Part shown: in pieces, positions 9,415-16,660 of the stretch | Numbering within the stretch: the first letter of the stretch is position 1 | How the letters are laid out: the number at the start of each line of letters is the position of its first letter | Assembly (NCBI GenBank): GCA_003138515.1 | Contig: PLGG01000036.1 | Location: 1-40,473 of the forward strand | Source of the DNA: Acidobacteriaceae bacterium | GTDB taxonomy: Bacteria > Acidobacteriota > Terriglobia > Terriglobales > Acidobacteriaceae | Length of the DNA stretch: 40,473 nucleotides | Direction: 5' to 3' | The notes under the pieces: generated by a model | What the model was told of the DNA's origin: nothing | Databases searched by the model: none | The model's input: the letters and a program-made list of their open reading frames with translations, nothing else | Translations under genes and position numbers: made by a program

Positions 9415-10890
9415 TTAGGGTCCCGCAACGCCCCCCGGCCCCCAAGGCGATACCTCATTCTGCTTACGTTCCTCCAACTTTGCGGCGATCGACTCCTGCT
9501 GTTCGGCGTCCTCCACTCTCTTTTGCCGAAGGTAGACCTGCGCCAGAGACACATGTGCAGCGCGAAAATCGGGGTCGCTAGTCACCACGGCCTCGAGCAA
9601 TGCCTGGGCCTCTGCCAGCCTTCCCTGTGTTTGATAACAGGAGGCAAGGAGGAGTTTGACATCCTCATTATCCGGGCTCAAAGCTAACGCTTTCTCACTC
9701 AAGATAACAGGCTCTGTAAGATCTGTCGGATGGACTTTCTTAAGAAGGGAAGCAAGGGCTAGATCGTACGATGCCTCGTCTGGCTTGAGTGCAATCGCCT
9801 TCCGAAAGCAGTCCTCCGCTTTATCCAATTCTCCCAATTCCTGATAAGTGCCGCCAAGGAGGTATTGAACTCGACTGGATTTCGGTTGCTCTTGGGCAAG
9901 GTTCTCGAACTCCTTGAGTGCCAGTGGGAATTGAGTCAAATCGAAATACGCCAGCCCCAACTCGAATTTATAAAGCGGGATATCTCCAAACTTCGCGCGG
10001 ATAGCCAGCAGATATTGCAGGGCGACGGGATCATGCCTCCAGCGCAGCAAAGCCTCCCCAAGACCCAGCGAGTATTCCGCAGAATTGGGATCGAGTTGAG
10101 CGGCGTGCCCCAATTCACTGACCGCGGCTTCAAACTGCTGTCCCTGAAGGAGAAGCATGCCGAGGTCTCCGTGCGGTTCAGCAGCTTCCGGCCAGGTTGC
10201 CGCAGCGTGTTCAAGAACTTTTGCAGCCGCCCTATCTGCGCCATCTGCGAGCAGCAGCTTGGCCAGCGACAACTCTTCCTTCATGCTGGCGATATGGGCA
10301 TTCAGGAGCTGATTGATTTCACCTTCCCCTTCATTCTTCATCCCCGCTTTCAAATAGGCCTCGATGAGGGTCGCCCGCGTCGATACGTTCTCTGGCTGCA
10401 GACTCTTCAGTCTCTTGAGAGGCTCGACTGCATCTCGAAAATCGCCATTCTGGGTCAGCAGGAAAGCGTAATTCTGATTCGCCACGACATCGTTCGGATC
10501 CAGAGCAAGTCCGCCTCGGTACGCTTCCTGTGCCTTCACGAGATCACCCGTCTTCATGAATGCAATTCCCAGACCGAAATTGGGGGGAGCCTGCTGAGGA
10601 GCCAGTCGGCGCGCCCTTTCAAACGCCTTGATTGCCAACTCGCTCTCGCCCAGCTGGACCCGCACAACACCGAGGTCGTACCAGAGCTGCCATTTCGTTG
10701 CATCCGCCTCGACGGCGCGGGACAGGTCCTCCTCCGCCTGGGGGTATCGCCCCGCCTTGATATCTTCCTGTGCTCGACTGGCAAACACTCCAGAAGATTG
10801 GCCGAGCATTGCCACGGCCAACAACAACGGACAGACTCCGAGAATCGCTGCGCGCCACATCTCTTCTCGATTCTTTGCTTTTAGGATCAT
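9415..10890 (-). CDS. Secreted TPR protein, second of a tandem pair (491 aa)
   Basis: A Sec-type signal is visible (MWRAAILGVCPLLLAVAMLG, with cleavage near VFASRA). About ten tetratricopeptide repeats follow, for example AGRYPQAEEDLSRAVEADAT, ALDPNDVVANQNYAFLLTQN and LGELDKAEDCFRKAIALKPD, and the protein ends in a tail AEQQESIAAKLEERKQN...WGPGG. TPRs form superhelical protein-binding scaffolds; no enzymatic motif is seen. The protein is collinear with the product of the gene just upstream from first repeat to C-terminal tail, so the two arose by tandem duplication. I prefer the start at 10890; a second ATG at 10860 with GAGAAG upstream is equally possible. A longer frame from 11004 would overlap the upstream gene. 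The tandem partner and receptor gene suggest a periplasmic or outer-membrane role. Confidence 0.8.
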   Translation of the reverse strand: MILKAKNREEMWRAAILGVCPLLLAVAMLGQSSGVFASRAQEDIKAGRYPQAEEDLSRAVEADATKWQLWYDLGVVRVQLGESELAIKAFERARRLAPQQAPPNFGLGIAFMKTGDLVKAQEAYRGGLALDPNDVVANQNYAFLLTQNGDFRDAVEPLKRLKSLQPENVSTRATLIEAYLKAGMKNEGEGEINQLLNAHIASMKEELSLAKLLLADGADRAAAKVLEHAAATWPEAAEPHGDLGMLLLQGQQFEAAVSELGHAAQLDPNSAEYSLGLGEALLRWRHDPVALQYLLAIRAKFGDIPLYKFELGLAYFDLTQFPLALKEFENLAQEQPKSSRVQYLLGGTYQELGELDKAEDCFRKAIALKPDEASYDLALASLLKKVHPTDLTEPVILSEKALALSPDNEDVKLLLASCYQTQGRLAEAQALLEAVVTSDPDFRAAHVSLAQVYLRQKRVEDAEQQESIAAKLEERKQNEVSPWGPGGVAGP

Positions 10891-10945
10891 TCTCTGTTCA
10901 GAGGCTCGGGATCGCAAGTGGACTTGCAGATCAGTCGGGGAATTC

Positions 10946-12406
10946 TCATGGTCCGCCAGCAGATTTGGGACCCCAGATGTCCCATTCCTTCGTGATCTTC
11001 TCATCCTCTAACTTAGCCGCAATCGACTGCTGCTGTTCGGCCTGGGCCAGCTTCTGCTGACGGCGATAAATCTCTGCAAGCGCCGAGTGGGCACGACGCG
11101 AAGCGGGCTCGTTTACGACGGCTTGCTCAAGCAATGAAGCGGCCTCGTCCAGTTCTCCCTGTTTTTCGAGGCAACGTGATAGAACGATCTCGCTTTCGGC
11201 ATCGGTGGGGTCGAGGGCCAGTGCCTTCCGCAAAAGCTGGATGGATTCAGCGAGGTGCTCGGGACCTTGTTTTTGCAACATGGATCCGAGGACCCGGTAA
11301 TATGTTGGCTGCTGCGGGGCAAGCCGGATGGCGCTTCGATAGTGCTCCTCTGCCTTCTGCAATTCCCCCGTGAGCTCGTAAGCCCCGCCCAACAAGAACT
11401 GGACCTTGCCTGAGTCCGGCCTTTCGCGTTCAAGGTTCTCGAGTACGGATATCGCTTCCGAAAATCGCTGCAGACAAATGTCCGTGATAGCCAATTGATA
11501 TGGAAAGTTGGGCTGGTTCACGAACCTTTTCTCAGCGCCCAAAAGAAACTGTAGGGCGACGGGATACTGCTCGGAGCTCAACAAGGCTTTCCCTAATCCT
11601 AAACTGTACTTCTCTGAACCAGGGTCGAGCTGCACGGCCTGCTCAAGTTCCTTGGCAGCCTCTTTGAATTGTTCCTTTTCGGTAAGCAGCAATCCGAGCT
11701 CACCATGTGCCTCAGCCGAGGTGGGCCAAGAGCTCGTCAGGGATTCGAGAACTCGCCGGGCGGAATCCGTCTCTTGGTCAGCGAGGAGAAGTTTGGCTAG
11801 CGCCAACCCCTGTGGCAGCGTAACAACATGAGAGCTCAGGAGCTCATCAATCTCATTTTCACCCTTGCTCTTGAATCCCGCCCTCAGGTCTGCCTCGATA
11901 AGAGTGGCTCGGGCTGAAACATCGTCCGGCCTCATTTCCTTGAGCCGTTCAAGGGGTATGACAGCCTCGACGAATGCCCCTTGCTGCATCAGCAGGTACG
12001 CATAGTTCTGATTGGCTGGAATGTTGGAGGGATCGAGGGCGAGCCCGCGACCATACGCCTCCTCCGCTTTAGCCGGCTCGGTATTCTCCATGTAGAGGAG
12101 GCCCAGATTGAAGTAAACAGGAGCCTTTTCGGCAGTTAGAGGAAGTGCCTTTTCAAAGGCTTCGATTGCGGGATCAGTCTCTTTGAGTTGTGCCCGGGTC
12201 ACGCCCAGCAAGAACCAAAGAGATCCATTTTGGGGATCTTTTCTTAATGCGCTGAATAACTCTGCTTCGGCACGGGAGTACTGGCCGGCCCTCATATCCC
12301 GCTCTGCCTGACTCACGACTGCAACTGGAGACTGGGCCAGCACAATGGGTGCGAACAGGAACAATCCCACTGCTGCGCTCACCAGTTTCCTGTTGAACAA
12401 CCTCAT
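10946..12406 (-). CDS. Secreted TPR protein, first of a tandem pair (486 aa)
   Basis: It starts MRLFNRKLVSAAVGLFLFAP and has a clear signal peptide ending VLAQ. Roughly ten TPRs fill the rest (AGQYSRAEAELFSALRKDPQ, AEEAYGRGLALDPSNIPANQ, AAKELEQAVQLDPGSEKYSL and others). The C-terminal tail AEQQQSIAAKLEDEK...WGPKSAGGP parallels that of its neighbour. The start at 12406 follows GGTGAGGAGGAG and gives a standard signal; an alternative frame start at 12466 would read through an intercistronic hairpin. It lies 84 bp after the outer-membrane receptor gene and 55 bp before its paralogue, consistent with one operon. The role is inferred only from context: a periplasmic scaffold working with the receptor or with the multiheme lipoprotein. 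Confidence 0.82.
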   Translation of the reverse strand: MRLFNRKLVSAAVGLFLFAPIVLAQSPVAVVSQAERDMRAGQYSRAEAELFSALRKDPQNGSLWFLLGVTRAQLKETDPAIEAFEKALPLTAEKAPVYFNLGLLYMENTEPAKAEEAYGRGLALDPSNIPANQNYAYLLMQQGAFVEAVIPLERLKEMRPDDVSARATLIEADLRAGFKSKGENEIDELLSSHVVTLPQGLALAKLLLADQETDSARRVLESLTSSWPTSAEAHGELGLLLTEKEQFKEAAKELEQAVQLDPGSEKYSLGLGKALLSSEQYPVALQFLLGAEKRFVNQPNFPYQLAITDICLQRFSEAISVLENLERERPDSGKVQFLLGGAYELTGELQKAEEHYRSAIRLAPQQPTYYRVLGSMLQKQGPEHLAESIQLLRKALALDPTDAESEIVLSRCLEKQGELDEAASLLEQAVVNEPASRRAHSALAEIYRRQQKLAQAEQQQSIAAKLEDEKITKEWDIWGPKSAGGP

Positions 12407-12429
12407 CTCCTCCTCACCGGCAAATTGAA

Positions 12430-12452
12430 GGCCCGGGAGGATATCCCGGGCC
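12430..12452 (-). other. Perfect GC-rich intercistronic hairpin
   Basis: GGCCCGGGA and TCCCGGGCC form a perfect 9-bp stem with a 5-nt loop. It lies between the receptor gene stop (12490) and the TPR start (12406). No T-run follows on the minus strand. A role in stabilising the receptor mRNA or lowering downstream expression is possible. Confidence 0.6.
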
Positions 12453-12489
12453 CCCGTCTCTTGCACGATGTTAACTCCTAGGCGTGCGG

Positions 12490-15400
12490 TTACCAGAAGA
12501 ACTTCAGAGCAAACTGCATGACCCTTCCAGCATATGCGACCTGCGGGCCGGTGATTTTGCCGTAGTTCCCGTCTGTCGGGCTACTATCCGGAGTTCCGAA
12601 CCAAGGCGTATTGGTCGCGTTGTACATCTCCCATCGGAACTGGAAGCGATACTGCTCCTTGTAAAATGGAAAATTCTTCAGGAAAGCCACATCCAGGTCA
12701 TCGTGCGCGGGCCCCCTCATTACATTCTTTGGCGAGTTCCCGCGAGTCCCAAGAGCATTTGGCACGAAGGCCCCGGTGTTGAAGTATTTGTTCAGCCATT
12801 GGGATTCGGACCCCTGGTGCACGTTCAGGGGCTTGCCGGAAACTTCGTCCGCCTGGTCGTTACAGTCTTGGTCCTTGGAGTTGCAGGCGCCGCCTCCGGA
12901 AACGGTGAACGGCACGCCGGCTTGCATCGTGAAGATTCCAGAAAACTCCCAGTTTCCGAGCACCCCTTCCGCGAGCGGGCCATGCCCCCTGAAGGCGGGC
13001 AAATCCCAAACGCCCGTTGTGTTCCAGACATAAGGCACGTTCAGGCCTGAGATGCCATGGTCGATCCCGGGATGGTATGCATCGCGCAACAGAGGGCCGC
13101 TGGAAAGATCGCTCTGCGAGAGTAGGTCCAGCGATTTCGACCAGGCCCAGTTGGTGGAGAACTGCAATCCGTGAGACATCCGCTTTTCCGCGCTGAGCTG
13201 CAGACCCTCATAGCTGGCGGTGCCCCATGGCTCGTAGACATCAACGTTTTGGAAATTGGGAAACATAGTGCGAGGCCCGCAGGGGGGGCTGCCCCCGCAC
13301 GCCGCCGACGAGGTGGTGTAAAAGCCTGGATTCACATCGGCGCCTTGCGTGATATCGTACGTCTCGCTACCCACGTAAGCCGCTGTGACCAGCAGGTTTC
13401 CGCTGAATTGGTGCTGAATCGAGAGGTTCCAGTTCTGCGACCAGGCCAACTTATAGTTTTGGGGGAAGATGGCGCCAATGGACAACGGCAGAGCGAACGC
13501 TGCGTTCTTGGGGGGCATCGCACCGGTTTTGTAGGCGAAAGAAGCGGCGGTCGGAAAGGGAGTCGTATACCCCGTCCCAGGAAAGACGGACCAGGGATTC
13601 TCAACGGGTATGCGCACGCCCGGGAGACTCTGCGAGGTGATATCGTAGGTCGGACTGAAAGGCGCAACGGTGCCGCCGACGTGGTTGTAGTACGTTGTGT
13701 AGTACGGCATCGTGAATCTTCCGCCGGCCGCGCGAATGGAGGTGTTGGGCAGGAATTTGGGCTGCCAGGTTAGTCCGATGCGCGGGCTGACGCGATTGAG
13801 TTCACTGCTATACCCGCAGCAGGGAACACCGGAGTCGCCAGGATACACAAGGCCCGCAGGTGCGTTCGGATAGACCTGGCTCTGGTGGCCCGGCCACCAG
13901 TCGGCTTCGCGGTTCGCCGGAACTGGCGCCATCGCATTCCAGGGCTCCCAGCGTACGCCAAGCTCCAAGGTCAAGTTGGGCTTCAACTTGATCGTATCCT
14001 CGGCAAAACCAACAAACTCCGGCGATGAGTAGACGTTGTACTCTCCGCCTCCCTGCTCGAAATTCCCGACATCGCCGAGCAGGAAGTCCGAGAAGAAGGC
14101 GCCGGTCACGGCTCCGTTGTAATTGACCAATGGATCGGCGAGCCAGGACGCCTGCTCCAGGGAGTATTCCGTCATGACGTTGACGCCAGCCACAACCAGG
14201 TTCTTTCCCTTACTCCAGGACACCTGGTCGGCGATGTCGAAGTCGTGGCGTTTCTGGGTGACATTCTGATCGGCCCAACTAAAGCCGGTGCTCCCCCAGC
14301 TCACCAGGATGGTGGCATTGGGATCCGGCGTTGTGAAGGTGGCTCCCAGTTGTTGCCAGCTCTGGTCAATGCAGCTCAGGGTGGCGCTGTTCAGCCGGTC
14401 GTAACCGAAAGAAAAGCTGTTGAGGAGCGTTGGGCTGAAGATGTGCGTCCAATTCGCGGCGTAATTCTGGTTCCGCGCGGGCCAGCTGTTGGAGCAAGCA
14501 GTCCAATTCGCGTCGTTGGCGATAGCGGCCTGGTTGTAGTTGTCGTAAAACACCCGCCCCATGACGTGATCCCTCGAGCTGAGGTTCCAATCGTACTTGA
14601 TTGTGAATTCCGTAGTGGTCGCTTTGGTGGGTGTTCCCGAGGCGTATATCAGTCCAGTCGGACTGGTTGTTTGCGGAAGGTGCGCTTCCACAGCCTGAGC
14701 GACCTTGTCAACTTTACTACTGGTCCAGTTCGGAATTACGTTGCACGGGAACGGAGTCCCGTCATAGTCGTGCAGTTGCGATCCGCCGCCGGACGTGGTT
14801 GACGCATTCGGGCAACCGGAACCGTAGGGAGGCGGGACGGCCCCGCTGAAGTCGCCATTGTTGATCATGGCTTCGGTGGGAACATAAGTCGCGCTCCCAT
14901 TATTCTGCTGGTTTGACTTCGTTATCTGAATGTTGCCGAAGATGAAGTGTTTGTCCCTTTGGATCGGACCGCCCTGAGATCCGCCGAAGATGTTGCGCTC
15001 GTAGCCATCCTTCACTTTGGAAAACCAGTCCGGTGCGTTGAAAAACTGGTTTCGGTCAAACTCGAAGGCGTTTCCATGCCAGTCGTTGGTTCCCGACTTG
15101 GTGACCACGCTGACCACTGCGGTCGAGCCGCCGCCATACTCGGCAGAGAAGTTATTGGTGAGGACGCGAAACTCCTGCGTGGCGTCGGTGTTGGGGAAGG
15201 GGTTTCCCGACGACAGGTAGTTGTCCATGTTGTAGATGCCATCCAACTGGTAGTAGATGCCTCCCATACGGCTGGCGTTGATTGAGGTCCCGGCCTCGCC
15301 GGGCATTCCGCTGCCGTTTCCGGAAATGGTAATGGCGCTCGTCCTCTCGGTGCCATTCACCCCGCCGGGAGCCAGGTTGGCAAACGCTGCTGGATTACGT

Positions 15401-15894
15401 GTATCCACCGGAAGTTCCTCGATGGAAGTGTTATTCACGACTTCGCCGAGGGCCGCCGATGTGGTTTCGAGCTGTTCCTGGCTTGTCGACACCGTGACGC
15501 TCTCTTGCGCTTGACCGATGCTAAGCGTAATGTTCACGCCGGCGACTTGACCAGTGGTCAAGGTGATGCCGGGCTGCGTCGTGGTCTTGAAGCCCGGATG
15601 CGAGACGGTCACCGAATAATGCCCAGGCGGCAAATAGGGCTCAGCGTATTCGCCACCGCTCCCTGTGACGGTTTCCCTCTTCGCTCCAGTATCGGTGCTC
15701 GTGATCGTGACGTTTGCGCCCGCGACCAGAGCACCTGTTGGGTCTGTGACGGTCCCGTTGATGGTCGCATAGCCTGAAACCTGTGCGTAGCTAGGTTGCA
15801 CCCAAACGACAAAAACGGCTGCGAGCATCAGCAACACCAACGTAGTGAGCAACGGAAATGCCGGTCTCAGATAGTTCCGATTCGCTTTGGACAC
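12490..15894 (-). CDS. TonB-dependent-receptor-like outer-membrane protein with carboxypeptidase-regulatory domain (1134 aa)
   Basis: This is the acidobacterial Oar/SusC-like type of outer-membrane barrel, which is expected to take up a large or bound ligand. A signal peptide (LLTTLVLLMLAAVFVVWVQP, cleaved after PSYA) precedes a Cna-B/carboxypeptidase-regulatory domain at about residues 42-120 (INGTVTDPTGALVAGANVTI, LPPGHYSVTVSHPGF). A plug-like region follows (ELPVDTRNPAAFANLAPGG, YQLDGIYNMDNY, SVVTKSGTNDWHGNAFEF). The rest is a long beta-barrel ending in ALKFFW with the terminal aromatic typical of outer-membrane barrels. I place the start at GTG 15894 because AGGAGG lies 8 nt before it; an ATG at 15915 has only a weak site. 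It leads the run of TPR, TPR, RidA and cytochrome genes. Two operator-like sites lie in its leader. The substrate is not readable from sequence; fucosylated oligosaccharide is a guess from context. Confidence 0.88.
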   Translation of the reverse strand: MSKANRNYLRPAFPLLTTLVLLMLAAVFVVWVQPSYAQVSGYATINGTVTDPTGALVAGANVTITSTDTGAKRETVTGSGGEYAEPYLPPGHYSVTVSHPGFKTTTQPGITLTTGQVAGVNITLSIGQAQESVTVSTSQEQLETTSAALGEVVNNTSIEELPVDTRNPAAFANLAPGGVNGTERTSAITISGNGSGMPGEAGTSINASRMGGIYYQLDGIYNMDNYLSSGNPFPNTDATQEFRVLTNNFSAEYGGGSTAVVSVVTKSGTNDWHGNAFEFDRNQFFNAPDWFSKVKDGYERNIFGGSQGGPIQRDKHFIFGNIQITKSNQQNNGSATYVPTEAMINNGDFSGAVPPPYGSGCPNASTTSGGGSQLHDYDGTPFPCNVIPNWTSSKVDKVAQAVEAHLPQTTSPTGLIYASGTPTKATTTEFTIKYDWNLSSRDHVMGRVFYDNYNQAAIANDANWTACSNSWPARNQNYAANWTHIFSPTLLNSFSFGYDRLNSATLSCIDQSWQQLGATFTTPDPNATILVSWGSTGFSWADQNVTQKRHDFDIADQVSWSKGKNLVVAGVNVMTEYSLEQASWLADPLVNYNGAVTGAFFSDFLLGDVGNFEQGGGEYNVYSSPEFVGFAEDTIKLKPNLTLELGVRWEPWNAMAPVPANREADWWPGHQSQVYPNAPAGLVYPGDSGVPCCGYSSELNRVSPRIGLTWQPKFLPNTSIRAAGGRFTMPYYTTYYNHVGGTVAPFSPTYDITSQSLPGVRIPVENPWSVFPGTGYTTPFPTAASFAYKTGAMPPKNAAFALPLSIGAIFPQNYKLAWSQNWNLSIQHQFSGNLLVTAAYVGSETYDITQGADVNPGFYTTSSAACGGSPPCGPRTMFPNFQNVDVYEPWGTASYEGLQLSAEKRMSHGLQFSTNWAWSKSLDLLSQSDLSSGPLLRDAYHPGIDHGISGLNVPYVWNTTGVWDLPAFRGHGPLAEGVLGNWEFSGIFTMQAGVPFTVSGGGACNSKDQDCNDQADEVSGKPLNVHQGSESQWLNKYFNTGAFVPNALGTRGNSPKNVMRGPAHDDLDVAFLKNFPFYKEQYRFQFRWEMYNATNTPWFGTPDSSPTDGNYGKITGPQVAYAGRVMQFALKFFW

Positions 15895-15902
15895 GGAATC
15901 AG

Positions 15903-15908
15903 CCTCCT
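15903..15908 (-). promoter_or_regulatory. Shine-Dalgarno AGGAGG deciding the GTG start of the receptor
   Basis: AGGAGG lies 8 nt before the GTG at 15894 and falls inside the coding frame if the upstream ATG at 15915 is used. The spacing favours the GTG as the main start. Confidence 0.6.
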
Positions 15909-15926
15909 TTTTCATTCGAAGTCTTC

Positions 15927-15940
15927 TGTAGACGTTTACA
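15927..15940. promoter_or_regulatory. LacI-type palindrome in the receptor leader
   Basis: TGTAGACGTTTACA differs by one base from the perfect CG-centred palindrome TGTAAACGTTTACA, a form common among LacI-family operators. It lies about 33 nt upstream of the GTG start, within the probable 5' untranslated region. Confidence 0.5.
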
Positions 15941-15962
15941 TGAGCGCTATACACAACGCTCA

Positions 15963-15976
15963 CTTCATCGCTAACT
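15963..15976 (-). promoter_or_regulatory. AGTTAGCGAT motif downstream of the receptor promoter
   Basis: On the minus strand this reads AGTTAGCGATGAAG. Its first ten bases are identical to the sites at 29991 and 27052. It begins 15 nt after the proposed -10 box. Only the left half of the palindrome is well kept here. Confidence 0.5.
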
Positions 15977-15991
15977 AAGACTTGCGCATCA

Positions 15992-16020
15992 AATTAATCT
16001 ATTCGCTTCTTGTTTGTCAA
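15992..16020 (-). promoter_or_regulatory. Probable promoter of the receptor operon
   Basis: A perfect TTGACA (16020-16015, minus strand) is followed by a 17-nt spacer and TTAATT (15997-15992). The -10 is weak (3/6). Expected transcription would start near 15985, leaving a leader of about 90 nt that contains both operator-like sites. Confidence 0.5.
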
Positions 16021-16588
16021 CCAAAAATCCGAGGTTTTCCTAAGAGGCGAATATGAGGCAAACATGAGCACGGCCGAGAACTTACAAGTTGCACAGAAAG
16101 GCGATCTTCTCAACCTGCGAGTTGCCGGTTTTGAACCTCCAAGAGCGCCAATGGACGAGAGTTTTCCACAAGGGAGAATCCTCATTTCCCCTCTACCTCT
16201 GCCCGTTTTCAGCTATTTCTGGCGAGATAGACTCGGGGCGACAATGGCTCCAGGCAACTCTCGCCAGGCGGTCAGCGATCACGGGATGCACTGTTTGTTC
16301 GCCTTTGCGCCAAGGTCATGTGAGACCAAGGATCTCGTCGCCAGCTGGGACTTGAAGGTCAGGTTTGCGATCTTGATCCACAATATCGGTACTTTGCCGC
16401 TTCCTTTATGGATAAAGTAATCGTGGTCTATTGTACGTTTGATCGCAGAGGCGAAGTTGCCCGTTTGATTCCGCGTTTGGTAGGTCGAAATCTCGTACTT
16501 TTGAACCCTCGAAGCCGCTTGCTGTTTGTAAGACGCTGGCCGTAAATCCTCTCGGCTATGATCGGTGTTCTAAGTGGTGCCAGCTCTG
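16021..16588. other. Long divergent intergenic region
   Basis: This stretch separates the receptor operon from the divergent PD40/TPR gene. A 136-codon open frame on the plus strand (16010-16420) overlaps the receptor -35 box, has no recognisable domain and looks fortuitous. A TATGAT hexamer near 16557 could be a -10 box for the rightward gene, but I found no matching -35. Confidence 0.45.
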
Positions 16589-16660
16589 GAGGCACTTGAG
16601 GTTATCCTCTATGAGGCACCTGAGGTTATTTCCAATGAGGCGCATGAGGTTACTTCCTTT
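16589..16660 (+). repeat. Three 24-bp imperfect tandem repeats at the translation start
   Basis: Units begin at 16589, 16613 and 16637, each starting GAGGC and containing TGAGGTTA. The period of 24 keeps the reading frame and encodes MRHLRLFP followed by MRRMRLLP. Each unit supplies a GAGG sequence 9 nt before the next ATG (16611, 16635), so Shine-Dalgarno and start codon are themselves repeated. Confidence 0.75.

Noticed and set aside
16010..16420. A 136-codon plus-strand frame in the divergent intergenic region
   Set aside because: It overlaps the receptor's -35 box, lacks a ribosome-binding site, and its translation resembles no family I know.
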